This document shows, in pieces, positions 17,865 to 24,495 of a stretch of DNA of 44,928 nt. The stretch is taken from the NCBI GenBank assembly GCA_003646025.1, contig QNDR01000008.1:1-44928 (forward strand). Reading direction: 5' to 3'. Made by a program: the position numbers and the translations under genes. The notes beneath the pieces were generated by a model. It was given only the letters and a program-made list of their open reading frames with translations. It was not told the DNA's origin and did no database searches. Numbering within the stretch: position 1 is the stretch's first letter; the number at the start of each line of letters is the position of its first letter. The DNA is from Candidatus Fermentibacterota bacterium. Lineage in GTDB: Bacteria; Fermentibacterota; Fermentibacteria; Fermentibacterales; JCC-6.

Positions 17865-17940
17865 GCGCTCCTGGCTCAATTGGCAGAGCAACGGACTCTT
17901 AATCCGTGGGTTCCGGGTTCAAGTCCCGGGGGGCGTACCA
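17865..17940 (+). tRNA. tRNA-Lys (CTT)
   Basis: Complete 76-nt cloverleaf with anticodon CTT (17898-17900) in stem ACGGA/TCCGT, T-arm CCGGG-TTCAAGT-CCCGG and encoded CCA. The acceptor pairs GCGCTCC with GGGGCGT, giving a G1-U72 wobble. It starts 5 bp after tRNA-His, so the two are cotranscribed. Confidence 0.95.
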
Positions 17941-17965
17941 GGGGACATGGCTGCATGTCCCCTTT
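17941..17965 (+). terminator. Hairpin after tRNA-Lys
   Basis: GGGGACATG (17941-17949) pairs perfectly with CATGTCCCC (17954-17962) around GCTG, followed by only three T residues. It may end the His-Lys transcript or act as a processing signal before tRNA-Arg. Confidence 0.55.
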
Positions 17966-17977
17966 AACATCACCGGT

Positions 17978-18054
<77 letters not shown>

Positions 18055-18297
18055 GAACGAATGAAAAGCATAAAGATCGGAACTTAGAGGCTCTACACCA
18101 AAAGTGGGGGCAGTTTCGGTGCAGTACGATCAGAAAAGCGCCTTTCAAGATCCCCATGTCCGAGCTGTTAAAGCGCCGGAATGCCCCCATGGAAACTCGG
18201 GATATGTAGCGATAATGAATTCGCTTCCAGTGCCACCTCCACCCAGGTATGGTTCCCACATCGATATATCGTCACTGACCATGCTGTGTGGAACGGC
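18055..18297. other. Stretch without a recognised gene
   Basis: Between tRNA-Arg and element copy C I see no convincing gene, RNA or terminator. The minus strand is open without a recognisable start from 18396 to the TGA at 18147-18145, including an ATG-initiated 45-codon piece, but without a ribosome site or recognisable domain. It is most likely decayed sequence. Confidence 0.4.
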
Positions 18298-18345
18298 AGG
18301 AGCTACAACATCGGCAGTAGACACAACACGAACGAACGCAAAATT
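18298..18345. mobile_element. Degenerate MITE-like element, copy C (inverted relative to B)
   Basis: AGGAGC (18298-18303) is followed directly by a 31-nt stretch (18304-18334) that matches the reverse complement of 19095-19125 in copy B at 28 of 31 positions. Compared with B, 11 nt of the terminal repeat are missing. Similarity fades after about 18340; the far end may lie near 18390, where a CGCTGC-AA-GCAGCG hairpin (18360-18373) and CTCCTCTGG occur. Orientation is opposite to A and B. Confidence 0.55.
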
Positions 18346-18404
18346 TACTGGTGCGGAGACGCTGCAAGCAGCGGGAAATTGAACCCTCCTCTGGATTTAA
18401 ACTG

Positions 18405-18979
18405 GTTAGTAGAGAGTAGAGTCCGTGATAGTGGTGTACGAAGGTCTGTCTTTCCGGAACTCTGATTCCTGACCGCTCTGCCAGATCAAGAACGATTGCT
18501 TCCCAGACGATTCGGTTATGGTCATCAACATTGTCAGGAAATTTAGCGATATAGAGCTGGGAGTCTTTATGTACTGATGCTTTTGGCTGAGCACCCCCAG
18601 AAAAGAACCGGGAGCAAGAAGTAACCTGAGATCTTCATTTGATTCTTCTTCCTTCAACAGTCTATCTGAAGCTGCGAGCAGTCCTGGCAATTCAACCAGA
18701 GGAGGGATACTGATTTCAGTGCTTTGTGCGAGGAATGGACCACCCTCTGCCAGGGAAAACCTCAGAGCACCCATACGGGTTTCATTGTTTACCCCAAGCA
18801 GGTAATCAATTTCCCTTAATGTGCGAGGAGTTCTGCCTTCTGCTTTATCAACCCTTCGAGTAAATCGTCGCATAAGAAGTCGACCCCATCTATCAGGAGC
18901 AGAATCCCCGATTGCACCAAAAATTGATAAACCAGTTCCTGTATGGTACGGTCCCTTCCTGGCTGACAAAGCTGGTTCC
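18405..18979 (-). pseudogene. hipA toxin-kinase remnant (5' and 3' truncated, frameshifted)
   Basis: This is a broken HipA-family gene; intact HipA proteins are serine/threonine kinases that cause growth arrest. The preserved part reads EPALSARKGPYHTGTG, IFGAIGDSAPDRWGRLLMRR, RTPRTLREIDYLLGV, and ends one frame at LLLAPGSFLG. The next motif expected in the family, GGARPKASV, is present as GGAQPKASVHKDSQLYIAKF in another frame, so one G is missing in the run at 18594-18598. The second frame continues with VWEAIVLDLAERSGIRVPE and loses similarity near HHYHGLYSLLTS at about 18405, before the kinase active-site region. The 5' end is cut exactly at the inverted repeat of element B. It cannot make a working toxin. 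Confidence 0.85.
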
Positions 18980-19142
18980 AGGAGCTTGTCCGGAAATAGG
19001 TATTGAGTAGTAGCGCCTCACGGACGAGATGGAAAGCGTGTCGATTGGAGAAGAATAGCAGCGCTATTTGACGATAATCGGCGCGCTTTGCAGCCGTTCG
19101 TGCGGTGTCTAATGCCGATGTTGTATTTTCGGTCAGGCTCCT
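18980..19142. mobile_element. MITE-like element, copy B (163 bp), replacing part of hipBA
   Basis: The 19-bp ends are AGGAGCTTGTCCGGAAATA (18980-18998) and, on the minus strand, AGGAGCCTGACCGAAAATA (19142-19124), identical at 16 of 19 positions to each other and close to those of copy A. Inside are TTGAGTAGTAGCG (19003-19015) and a hairpin AATAGC-AGC-GCTATT (19054-19068), both shared with A. It sits between the first codons of hipB and the surviving part of hipA, so its insertion came with, or was followed by, loss of the sequence in between. No transposase is encoded. Confidence 0.7.
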
Positions 19143-19204
19143 AGTTTTCGCAGAACTCTTAGAACTGGAATCGGCCTCCTGGTACCACGCCTTTGATAAT
19201 CCAT
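19143..19204 (-). pseudogene. hipB antitoxin remnant (first ~20 codons)
   Basis: An ATG at 19204, preceded by AAGGA at a proper distance, opens a reading frame MDYQRRGTRRPIPVLRVLRK that enters the element B repeat at 19142 and stops within it. The RRPIPVLRVLRKLG stretch matches the start of XRE-family regulators encoded upstream of HipA, where it is normally followed by the helix-turn-helix domain, which is absent here. Identification rests on the short motif and on the hipA remnant 160 bp downstream in the same direction. Confidence 0.65.
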
Positions 19205-19227
19205 AGTAAGTATCCTTAGTGTCAAAT

Positions 19228-19256
19228 ATAGTATATACTATTGAGCATAATGTAAA
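19228..19256 (-). promoter_or_regulatory. Surviving hipBA promoter with palindromic operator
   Basis: TTTACA (19256-19251) and TACTAT (19233-19228) are spaced by 17 nt. The perfect 14-bp palindrome ATAGTATATACTAT (19228-19241) covers the -10, the type of site a HipB dimer would use for autoregulation. It lies 24 bp upstream of the hipB ATG. Confidence 0.55.
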
Positions 19257-19430
19257 GTATATTTATCCTAAAAGCGAGAGTAGTACTCCCCGAACATCAC
19301 AACAGGATTCCGGAAGTATCCACTATAGAGTGTCCGGATACAGATCCAGGAGATATTGCAGGCACATTATGCTGGATAATCTGCAAAAATATCCTTCAGA
19401 CAAAACAGGGAAGCAGTATATCTGAGTCTC

Positions 19431-19459
19431 TTGACAACTGTCAATTTTATTTGCAGATA
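19431..19459 (+). promoter_or_regulatory. Candidate promoter of the sigma factor gene, with palindrome
   Basis: A consensus TTGACA (19431-19436) is followed after 17 nt by CAGATA (19454-19459). The -35 is half of an inverted repeat, TTGACA-AC-TGTCAA (19431-19444), suggesting an operator. The stretch 19257-19430 upstream holds no gene I can support. Confidence 0.45.
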
Positions 19460-19485
19460 GTAATGATGACTGCTGTAGCAGGTTA

Positions 19486-19530
19486 TCGAAAATACCCCTT
19501 GCCGAAAGGGTGTGGTTTTTGGGTATTCGA
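19486..19530 (+). promoter_or_regulatory. RNA stem-loop over the sigma factor start codon
   Basis: TCGAAAATACCC (19486-19497) can pair with GGGTATTCGA (19521-19530) with a 2-nt bulge, enclosing an alternative stem CCCTT/AAGGG (19496-19500 with 19506-19510). The AAAGG ribosome site and both possible start codons (GTG 19510, TTG 19519) lie in or inside this structure, so it could limit translation. Predicted by eye. Confidence 0.4.
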
Positions 19531-20361
19531 AGGGTCGAGGGGAAGTCTCTGGAACTGTATCTCCGGGAAATCGGTTCGAAGGAATCTCTTACGTCCGAAG
19601 AAGAAGCAGGTCTGGCGAAAAGGATCAAATCTGACGACAGGGAGGCTCAGGAGGTTCTTGTAGAAGCTAATCTGAGGTTCGTTGTGAGCATAGCGAAGCA
19701 GTACGCCAACCAGGGCGTTGCCCTCGAAGATCTTATCAGTGAAGGCAATGTAGGGCTCATAAGAGCTGCCAGAGGATTTGACGAAAATCGTGGGTGCCGG
19801 TTCATTACCTATGCCGTGTGGTGGATCAGACAGGCGATACTTCAAACCCTGGCAGAGAACTCCCGAATAGTTCGTCTTCCGCTGAACAGGGTGAACGAGC
19901 TGTACAGAATGGGCAGAGCCTCAAGAGAGCTGGGGCATAATCTGGGGCGTTCTCCTTCAACTGCTGAGATTGCCGGACAGCTTGATGTACCGAGAAAAAA
20001 CATCGAAGGAATGCTGTCTATTCACAGCACGCACCTCTCTCTGGACAGACCGGTTTACGATGGAAGCGACAAAACATTCCAGGATATGATACCATCCCGT
20101 AACAGTGAAATGCCTGAAGACGCAGTTGTGGAAGATTCTTTAAAAAGCAGTGTGCTTGAAATGCTGGAAATTCTCGATATACGTGAAAAAACAATAATCA
20201 GCCTTTTCTTCGGCCTGGGTACAAATCGAAGACACACCCTTGCCGAGATCGGCAGAACCATGGGTATAAGCCGGGAGAGGGTAAGACAGCTGAAAAACCG
20301 GGCAATTGATAAACTTCAGAAACATTTCGACTCTGAAAAAATGCTTATGCTGCTGGAGTGA
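19510..20361 (+). CDS. Sigma-70 family RNA polymerase sigma factor (RpoD-like, group 2)
   Basis: A 283-residue sigma factor that directs RNA polymerase to promoters. It has region 1.2 (SLELYLREIG), region 2 (DLISEGNVGLIRAARGFDEN then FITYAVWWIRQAI, the -10 binding helix), region 3 and region 4.2 (TLAEIGRTMGISRERVRQ, the -35 helix-turn-helix). It lacks region 1.1 and is shorter than primary sigma factors, so it is probably a non-essential group 2 paralogue or a short housekeeping factor. The start is uncertain: GTG at 19510 or TTG at 19519, the latter better placed after AAAGG. It ends one base before the convergent DUF3343 gene, with no terminator between. Confidence 0.9.
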   Translation: MWFLGIRRVEGKSLELYLREIGSKESLTSEEEAGLAKRIKSDDREAQEVLVEANLRFVVSIAKQYANQGVALEDLISEGNVGLIRAARGFDENRGCRFITYAVWWIRQAILQTLAENSRIVRLPLNRVNELYRMGRASRELGHNLGRSPSTAEIAGQLDVPRKNIEGMLSIHSTHLSLDRPVYDGSDKTFQDMIPSRNSEMPEDAVVEDSLKSSVLEMLEILDIREKTIISLFFGLGTNRRHTLAEIGRTMGISRERVRQLKNRAIDKLQKHFDSEKMLMLLE

Positions 20362-20619
20362 TCAGCTGTAGTAACATCTGCTTTTAGGACCGGAGCCTTC
20401 GTGCTCTTCAACCCGTTCAGGTTCAAGCCCCTTTTCTTTCACTGCGTCCAGAAAAGCAGGTCCGTCTTGTGTCTTCACGGAGATACACATACCGCAGTCT
20501 GTTGAAATTTCTCTGGGAATGGGAACCATTCTGCAGAATATACCGCTCTTCCTGGCAGTTCTTTCGGCAGAAAGCACATGTGTCATCGACTTGAAAATCA
20601 TGTACAGATGGTCAGCCAC
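20362..20619 (-). CDS. DUF3343 putative Se/S carrier protein
   Basis: An 85-residue protein of the DUF3343 (Se/S carrier-like) family, recognised by LYMIFKSMTHVLSAERTARK, PIPREISTDCGMCISV and a single domain of normal length. The cysteine pair CGMC is where sulfur or selenium is presumed to be carried. It starts at GTG 20619, overlapping the end of the upstream cysteine-desulfurase-like gene by 8 nt, so the pair is cotranscribed. A desulfurase plus a small carrier next to it, in a genome with selA and selB, fits selenium handling; this is inference from known genome associations of these families. Confidence 0.75.
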   Translation of the reverse strand: MADHLYMIFKSMTHVLSAERTARKSGIFCRMVPIPREISTDCGMCISVKTQDGPAFLDAVKEKGLEPERVEEHEGSGPKSRCYYS

Positions 20620-21751
20620 GGAACATCCTGACAGCCTCCAGTGCTATTTCTACTTCAGCCTCTGTTGTGAACAGACCAGGGCTGAGCCTTACAGTTCCGC
20701 CGGGAAATGTACCTATTGTTCTGTGGGCAACTGCAGCACACTGAAAACCATGCCTGCAACAGATGTTGTGTTCCCGGGCAAGGTAATCTGCAATATCCGG
20801 GGTTGTGGTATCGGCCAGAGTAAAGGAGACAACAGCGGTCCACGGTCTGCCGCTGTCTGGTCTGTACACAGTTGCGCCGGCAATATCCTCTATACCTGTC
20901 GCAAGCTTGTCGGCAATGGCCAGTTTTCGTGCGTACACTTCATCAAGACCGATTGAGTTCAGGTAGTCTATGGCGGCAACAAGCCCTGCAAGCCCTGGAC
21001 CATTCATGGTACCGGATTCCAGACGATCTGGAAGAAAATCCGGCTGCCGGGACTGCTCGGACAAACTGCCTGTACCCCCCTGAGCAAGAGAGTGAATCTG
21101 CTGAGCATTAAAATTGTCGGCAAAAACAAGCCCTCCAGTCCCGGGAACGCCCAGAAGCCCTTTGTGGCCAGTAAATGCAATGATGTCCGCCCCCAGAGAC
21201 AAACCGGAAGGAACCACTCCTGCGCTCTGAGCAACATCAAGAAGAAACACAGTTCCATTGGCACGGCATATTCTGGAAACAGCTTCCACATCCTGAACGG
21301 TTCCGGTTACGTTTGATGCATGGTTGATAACAGCCAGCTTTGCACCACGCATGTTCATTTCCAGTGCATCAAGGTCGAGATAACCCTGGGTGTCACAGGG
21401 CGAGTAAACTACCTCAACCCCTTTATCCGAAAGATCCGTAAGAGGCCGTGTAACGGCATTGTGCTCCATTGCGGAACACACAACTTTGTCTCCCTCGGAA
21501 AGCATTCCGTGAAGAACCGTGTTTATGGCCCATGTAACATTGTGGGTAAACACCGTATTTATCGGGTTGTTACTTCCAAAAAAAGAAGCGACAGACTCAC
21601 GGCAGTCAAGAACAACTCCCAGAGCATCCATTGCCGCGGTGCAGTTACCCCTGGCCGGACTCGCGCCTATGTTTTTCATGTAATTCGACACTGCATCAAC
21701 AACCTTGTCAGGTTTTGGCCACGAGGTAGATGCGTTGTCCAGGTAAATCAA
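20612..21751 (-). CDS. Cysteine desulfurase-like class V aminotransferase-fold protein (TIGR01977 type)
   Basis: A 379-residue PLP enzyme. It opens with YLDNASTSWPKP, carries the PLP lysine in FTGHKGLLGVPGTGG, and has the sulfur-accepting cysteine in CCRHGFQCAAVAH, like SufS/NifS relatives. The form resembles the EF2568-type family, often found near selenium-related genes. The start is a TTG at 21751 (protein MIYLDNAS) following AAGGAG; the upstream TTTCCC-CTAAC-GGGAAA hairpin (21762-21778) touches that ribosome site. Likely role: releasing S or Se from cysteine or selenocysteine and passing it to the DUF3343 protein. Confidence 0.83.
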   Translation of the reverse strand: MIYLDNASTSWPKPDKVVDAVSNYMKNIGASPARGNCTAAMDALGVVLDCRESVASFFGSNNPINTVFTHNVTWAINTVLHGMLSEGDKVVCSAMEHNAVTRPLTDLSDKGVEVVYSPCDTQGYLDLDALEMNMRGAKLAVINHASNVTGTVQDVEAVSRICRANGTVFLLDVAQSAGVVPSGLSLGADIIAFTGHKGLLGVPGTGGLVFADNFNAQQIHSLAQGGTGSLSEQSRQPDFLPDRLESGTMNGPGLAGLVAAIDYLNSIGLDEVYARKLAIADKLATGIEDIAGATVYRPDSGRPWTAVVSFTLADTTTPDIADYLAREHNICCRHGFQCAAVAHRTIGTFPGGTVRLSPGLFTTEAEVEIALEAVRMFRG

Positions 21752-21823
21752 GACTGTCTCCTTTCCCCTAACGGGAAATATAGACTATTTACAGGTAAGG
21801 TCTCAATAGAGTTCAAAACCGGC

Positions 21824-23011
21824 TCAATACCGGAGGTTCCTGAATTCAACAAGAGCCTCTGCGAGAAAATGATACTGGTGTATGGTGTTGTACATTTGCG
21901 CAGATAATCTGATCATTTTTGCTTTGCTGCCCTTCAGATCCGTTACAGGAACAACAATTCCTTTTTCCTGTTTCAGCCATTTCTGCAGAGGGTCAATCCA
22001 GTCTGGTTCCCTGGAAACTTCCGGTGTGTACCATTCAAGAGGAACAGCTGCCATTGCTCCCACCATTGATTCCGGACACACAGGCTCTGCTCCAGTGGCG
22101 GAGCACAGAATCTCTCTTGCTTTCAGGGCCAGTTCACGATTGCTGTCCATTACCCCCTGCCAGCCTTCGGGGTGCAGGGCAGCCATGAAGTCAATTGAAC
22201 ACGGAACACACAGAGCCGGTGTCGGGTCCGGTGTACCATTCCAGCTGAAGTATAGCTGATAATCGCTGAGTTCTGTGTCGAAATCAGATGGGACATGGCT
22301 GATAACAAGGGGAAGAAAGTTTCTCTGGAATTCCGGATTAACATACAGAACAGCTGATGACCTGGGGCTGCAGAGCCACTTGTGGCAGTTCCCCGCGTAA
22401 GCCATACACCCCAGGTTCTTCAGATCAAGGGGAACCTCACCGGGGCCGTGGGCTCCATCTACAATTGTTTTGATTCCAAAATCGGAAAAAAGATCAATGA
22501 TCTTTTTAAGAGGCAGAACCATGCCTGTCGAACTTACAACATGGTCAATCAGTGCAAATCTGGTTTCAGGAGCTATGGCAGCCACTACCGCTTCCAGTAT
22601 TTCTTCCTGATCAGACACCGGGAATGGAAGGTTAATCAGCTGAACAACTGCACCTTTTCTGCCGGCAATTTCCCTGAGAGCATTCATTGATGAAAAGTAC
22701 TCCTGATCCGTTACCAGAATTCCCTCTCCAGGCATAACTGGAATGTTCCGGAGAATTGTGTTGATACCGGCTGTACAGTTTTCTACAAACACCAGCGAAT
22801 CTTTTTCTGCGCCTGTGAACTCTGTCAGAACTTCCAGTGCCGAACAACGAAGCGGCTGATAATCGCCGAGCATGAACCCCATGGGATCCAACTCAATCTG
22901 CCGGAGAAGCCGCTCCCGTCTTTCAAGAACCGGCACCGGACAGGCTCCGAACGAACCGTGATTAAGAAATGTAATCCCATTCCCGAAAGCCCAGAAATCC
23001 GACGCAGTCAT
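21824..23011 (-). CDS. Class V aminotransferase-fold protein (isopenicillin N epimerase-like)
   Basis: A 395-residue PLP protein. The N-terminus FGNGITFLNHGSFGACP is typical of the isopenicillin N epimerase-like group. The aspartate in IVDGAHGPGEVPLDL and the PLP lysine in YAGNCHKWLCSPRSSAVLYV are present. The true reaction of most members is unknown; cysteine-desulfurase-like or racemase activity is possible. The ATG at 23011 follows AAGGA; a TTG-type start 36 nt earlier lacks support. It lies 72 bp upstream of the desulfurase-like gene and may share its transcript. Confidence 0.78.
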   Translation of the reverse strand: MTASDFWAFGNGITFLNHGSFGACPVPVLERRERLLRQIELDPMGFMLGDYQPLRCSALEVLTEFTGAEKDSLVFVENCTAGINTILRNIPVMPGEGILVTDQEYFSSMNALREIAGRKGAVVQLINLPFPVSDQEEILEAVVAAIAPETRFALIDHVVSSTGMVLPLKKIIDLFSDFGIKTIVDGAHGPGEVPLDLKNLGCMAYAGNCHKWLCSPRSSAVLYVNPEFQRNFLPLVISHVPSDFDTELSDYQLYFSWNGTPDPTPALCVPCSIDFMAALHPEGWQGVMDSNRELALKAREILCSATGAEPVCPESMVGAMAAVPLEWYTPEVSREPDWIDPLQKWLKQEKGIVVPVTDLKGSKAKMIRLSAQMYNTIHQYHFLAEALVEFRNLRY

Positions 23012-23050
23012 AGATTCCTTATTACGATAATGAGCGGAGTGTGACAAAAC

Positions 23051-23497
23051 TCAGGAGTAAATACAGCTTATGGTTGCAACTCCCAGAATATGCCCCTTCA
23101 TGGCAGACTCGAGAAGGACTGCTGTCACTTCTGTTTCCTGAATGCGCAGAACCGTGTCGAGAGCGTACAGTGTGAAAGTCAGTGAAAGACCTGGAAGCTT
23201 TTCCACAGGCCCGGTCCAGCCGGTACCGAGAATATCGTTGACACCCTGACACATACCTTCGGAAAGGTCTCTTTTTTCCGGTAACCTTCCGTATACAGTT
23301 TTTCTGGTGTTGGGAATGTTCCACAGAACCCACAAAACCTTGCCCTGTGAAGAAGAACAGATCATGGAAAGGCTTTCTGTACCTTCCGGTTCCTCCGCCC
23401 ATCCGAAAGGAGGTGAAGCATTCAGACCTGAAGAAGAGTACCAGCCCGGAAGATACCCACCATCCTTAAATGCACTGCTGCACACTTTGAAAGACAT
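23051..23497 (-). CDS. YbhB/YbcL-family (PEBP-like) protein
   Basis: A 148-residue protein of the phosphatidylethanolamine-binding-protein fold. Support: SSAFKDGGYLPGWYSSSG at the start, SPPFGWAEEPEGTESLSMIC with the conserved P-P-x-W and carboxylate residues, WVLWNIPNTRKTVYG, and LSLTFTLYALDT. These follow the order of the bacterial YbhB family, whose function is not settled. The ATG at 23497 follows a G-rich ribosome site. It probably forms its own unit between two small gaps. Confidence 0.83.
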   Translation of the reverse strand: MSFKVCSSAFKDGGYLPGWYSSSGLNASPPFGWAEEPEGTESLSMICSSSQGKVLWVLWNIPNTRKTVYGRLPEKRDLSEGMCQGVNDILGTGWTGPVEKLPGLSLTFTLYALDTVLRIQETEVTAVLLESAMKGHILGVATISCIYS

Positions 23498-23565
23498 AGC
23501 ATAAACCCCCCTTACCTCATTAAGAACATATTCATTACACAAACCGGTGTAAATACCAGCGGCCT

Positions 23566-24495
23566 TCAGGAGTCTTTACACTTATCAGCGTCTCCACATG
23601 GAGAAAAGGGTTCTATTCGCGCGATAACATCTCTCACAGATGAATCGGACCTCATAATAGTTTCCTCAACCTCTTTCCCTATTGAGTATCCCTGATAAAC
23701 AGTGTTATCGCCACTGACCTGGAGATGAAGATCCACATATATACCGCCACCCTGCATCCTGGCACGAAATCTGTGGATGCTGATAACACCAGTAACTCCC
23801 TCTGCCGCACTCATCATCTTGTTTACCACTTCCACAGGAGGAGCCGAATTCGTAACTTCGCCTATTACAGGCTGAAGTACTTTCCAGCCTGCATTTACAA
23901 TGAAAATGGAGACAACGGCTCCTCCTATGCTGTCCAGGAAAACCAGTGACCTGCTGATCAGAGGAGCTACTACTGCCACAAGAACCGGAATGGAACTGAG
24001 CCCGTCAGACCTGTGGTGCCACGCGTTTGCCGCAAGAGCACCTGAACCGGTTTTTCCAGCCTTCTTCAGTGTCCATCTGAACAGTATTTCTTTGGAAACC
24101 AGCGAAATCGCAGCAGTTACCACTGCAAACAAATCAGGCCTGATTGATGAGGAATGGCTGCCGAATGATCTCAAGGAATCAACTGCAATGCCGATTCCGG
24201 TAACAACAAGCATAAGACCGATAAACAAACTTACAACAGTCTCAATTCCCTTGTGACCCATAGGGTGAGTTTCATCGGGAGGTCTGCACCAGAACCTGGC
24301 ACCTACAATAACAACAATATCCGTGGTAAGATCGGAGAAACTGTGAACAGCATCGGCTACAAGAGCTCTGCTACCTGCGTGAACACCGGCAATTCCTTTA
24401 AGAGCGGTAAGCAATATATTGACCAGCAACCCGGCAACCGCCGCCCTCTGTATGTACTCTGCTTTACGAGGATACTCTTGCAATGTATCCGGCAT
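23566..24495 (-). CDS. Cation diffusion facilitator (CDF) metal transporter
   Basis: A 309-residue inner-membrane exporter of divalent metals such as Zn2+, Fe2+ or Mn2+. It has about six transmembrane helices and both metal-site motifs of the family: HSFSDLTTD in helix 2 and NAWHHRSDGLSS in helix 5, plus HPMGHKGIETVVSL after helix 2. A cytoplasmic ferredoxin-like C-terminal domain follows (VTGVISIHRFRARMQGG), ending in a tail with two cysteines (SPCGDADKCKDS). I chose the ATG at 24495, preceded by GGAG; it overlaps the M20 peptidase gene by 32 nt. Last gene of the operon starting at 28330. Confidence 0.9.
   Translation of the reverse strand: MPDTLQEYPRKAEYIQRAAVAGLLVNILLTALKGIAGVHAGSRALVADAVHSFSDLTTDIVVIVGARFWCRPPDETHPMGHKGIETVVSLFIGLMLVVTGIGIAVDSLRSFGSHSSSIRPDLFAVVTAAISLVSKEILFRWTLKKAGKTGSGALAANAWHHRSDGLSSIPVLVAVVAPLISRSLVFLDSIGGAVVSIFIVNAGWKVLQPVIGEVTNSAPPVEVVNKMMSAAEGVTGVISIHRFRARMQGGGIYVDLHLQVSGDNTVYQGYSIGKEVEETIMRSDSSVRDVIARIEPFSPCGDADKCKDS

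Noticed and set aside
18055-18300. Genomic island integrated at tRNA-Arg
   Set aside because: No direct repeat of the tRNA 3' end and no integrase gene in the window.
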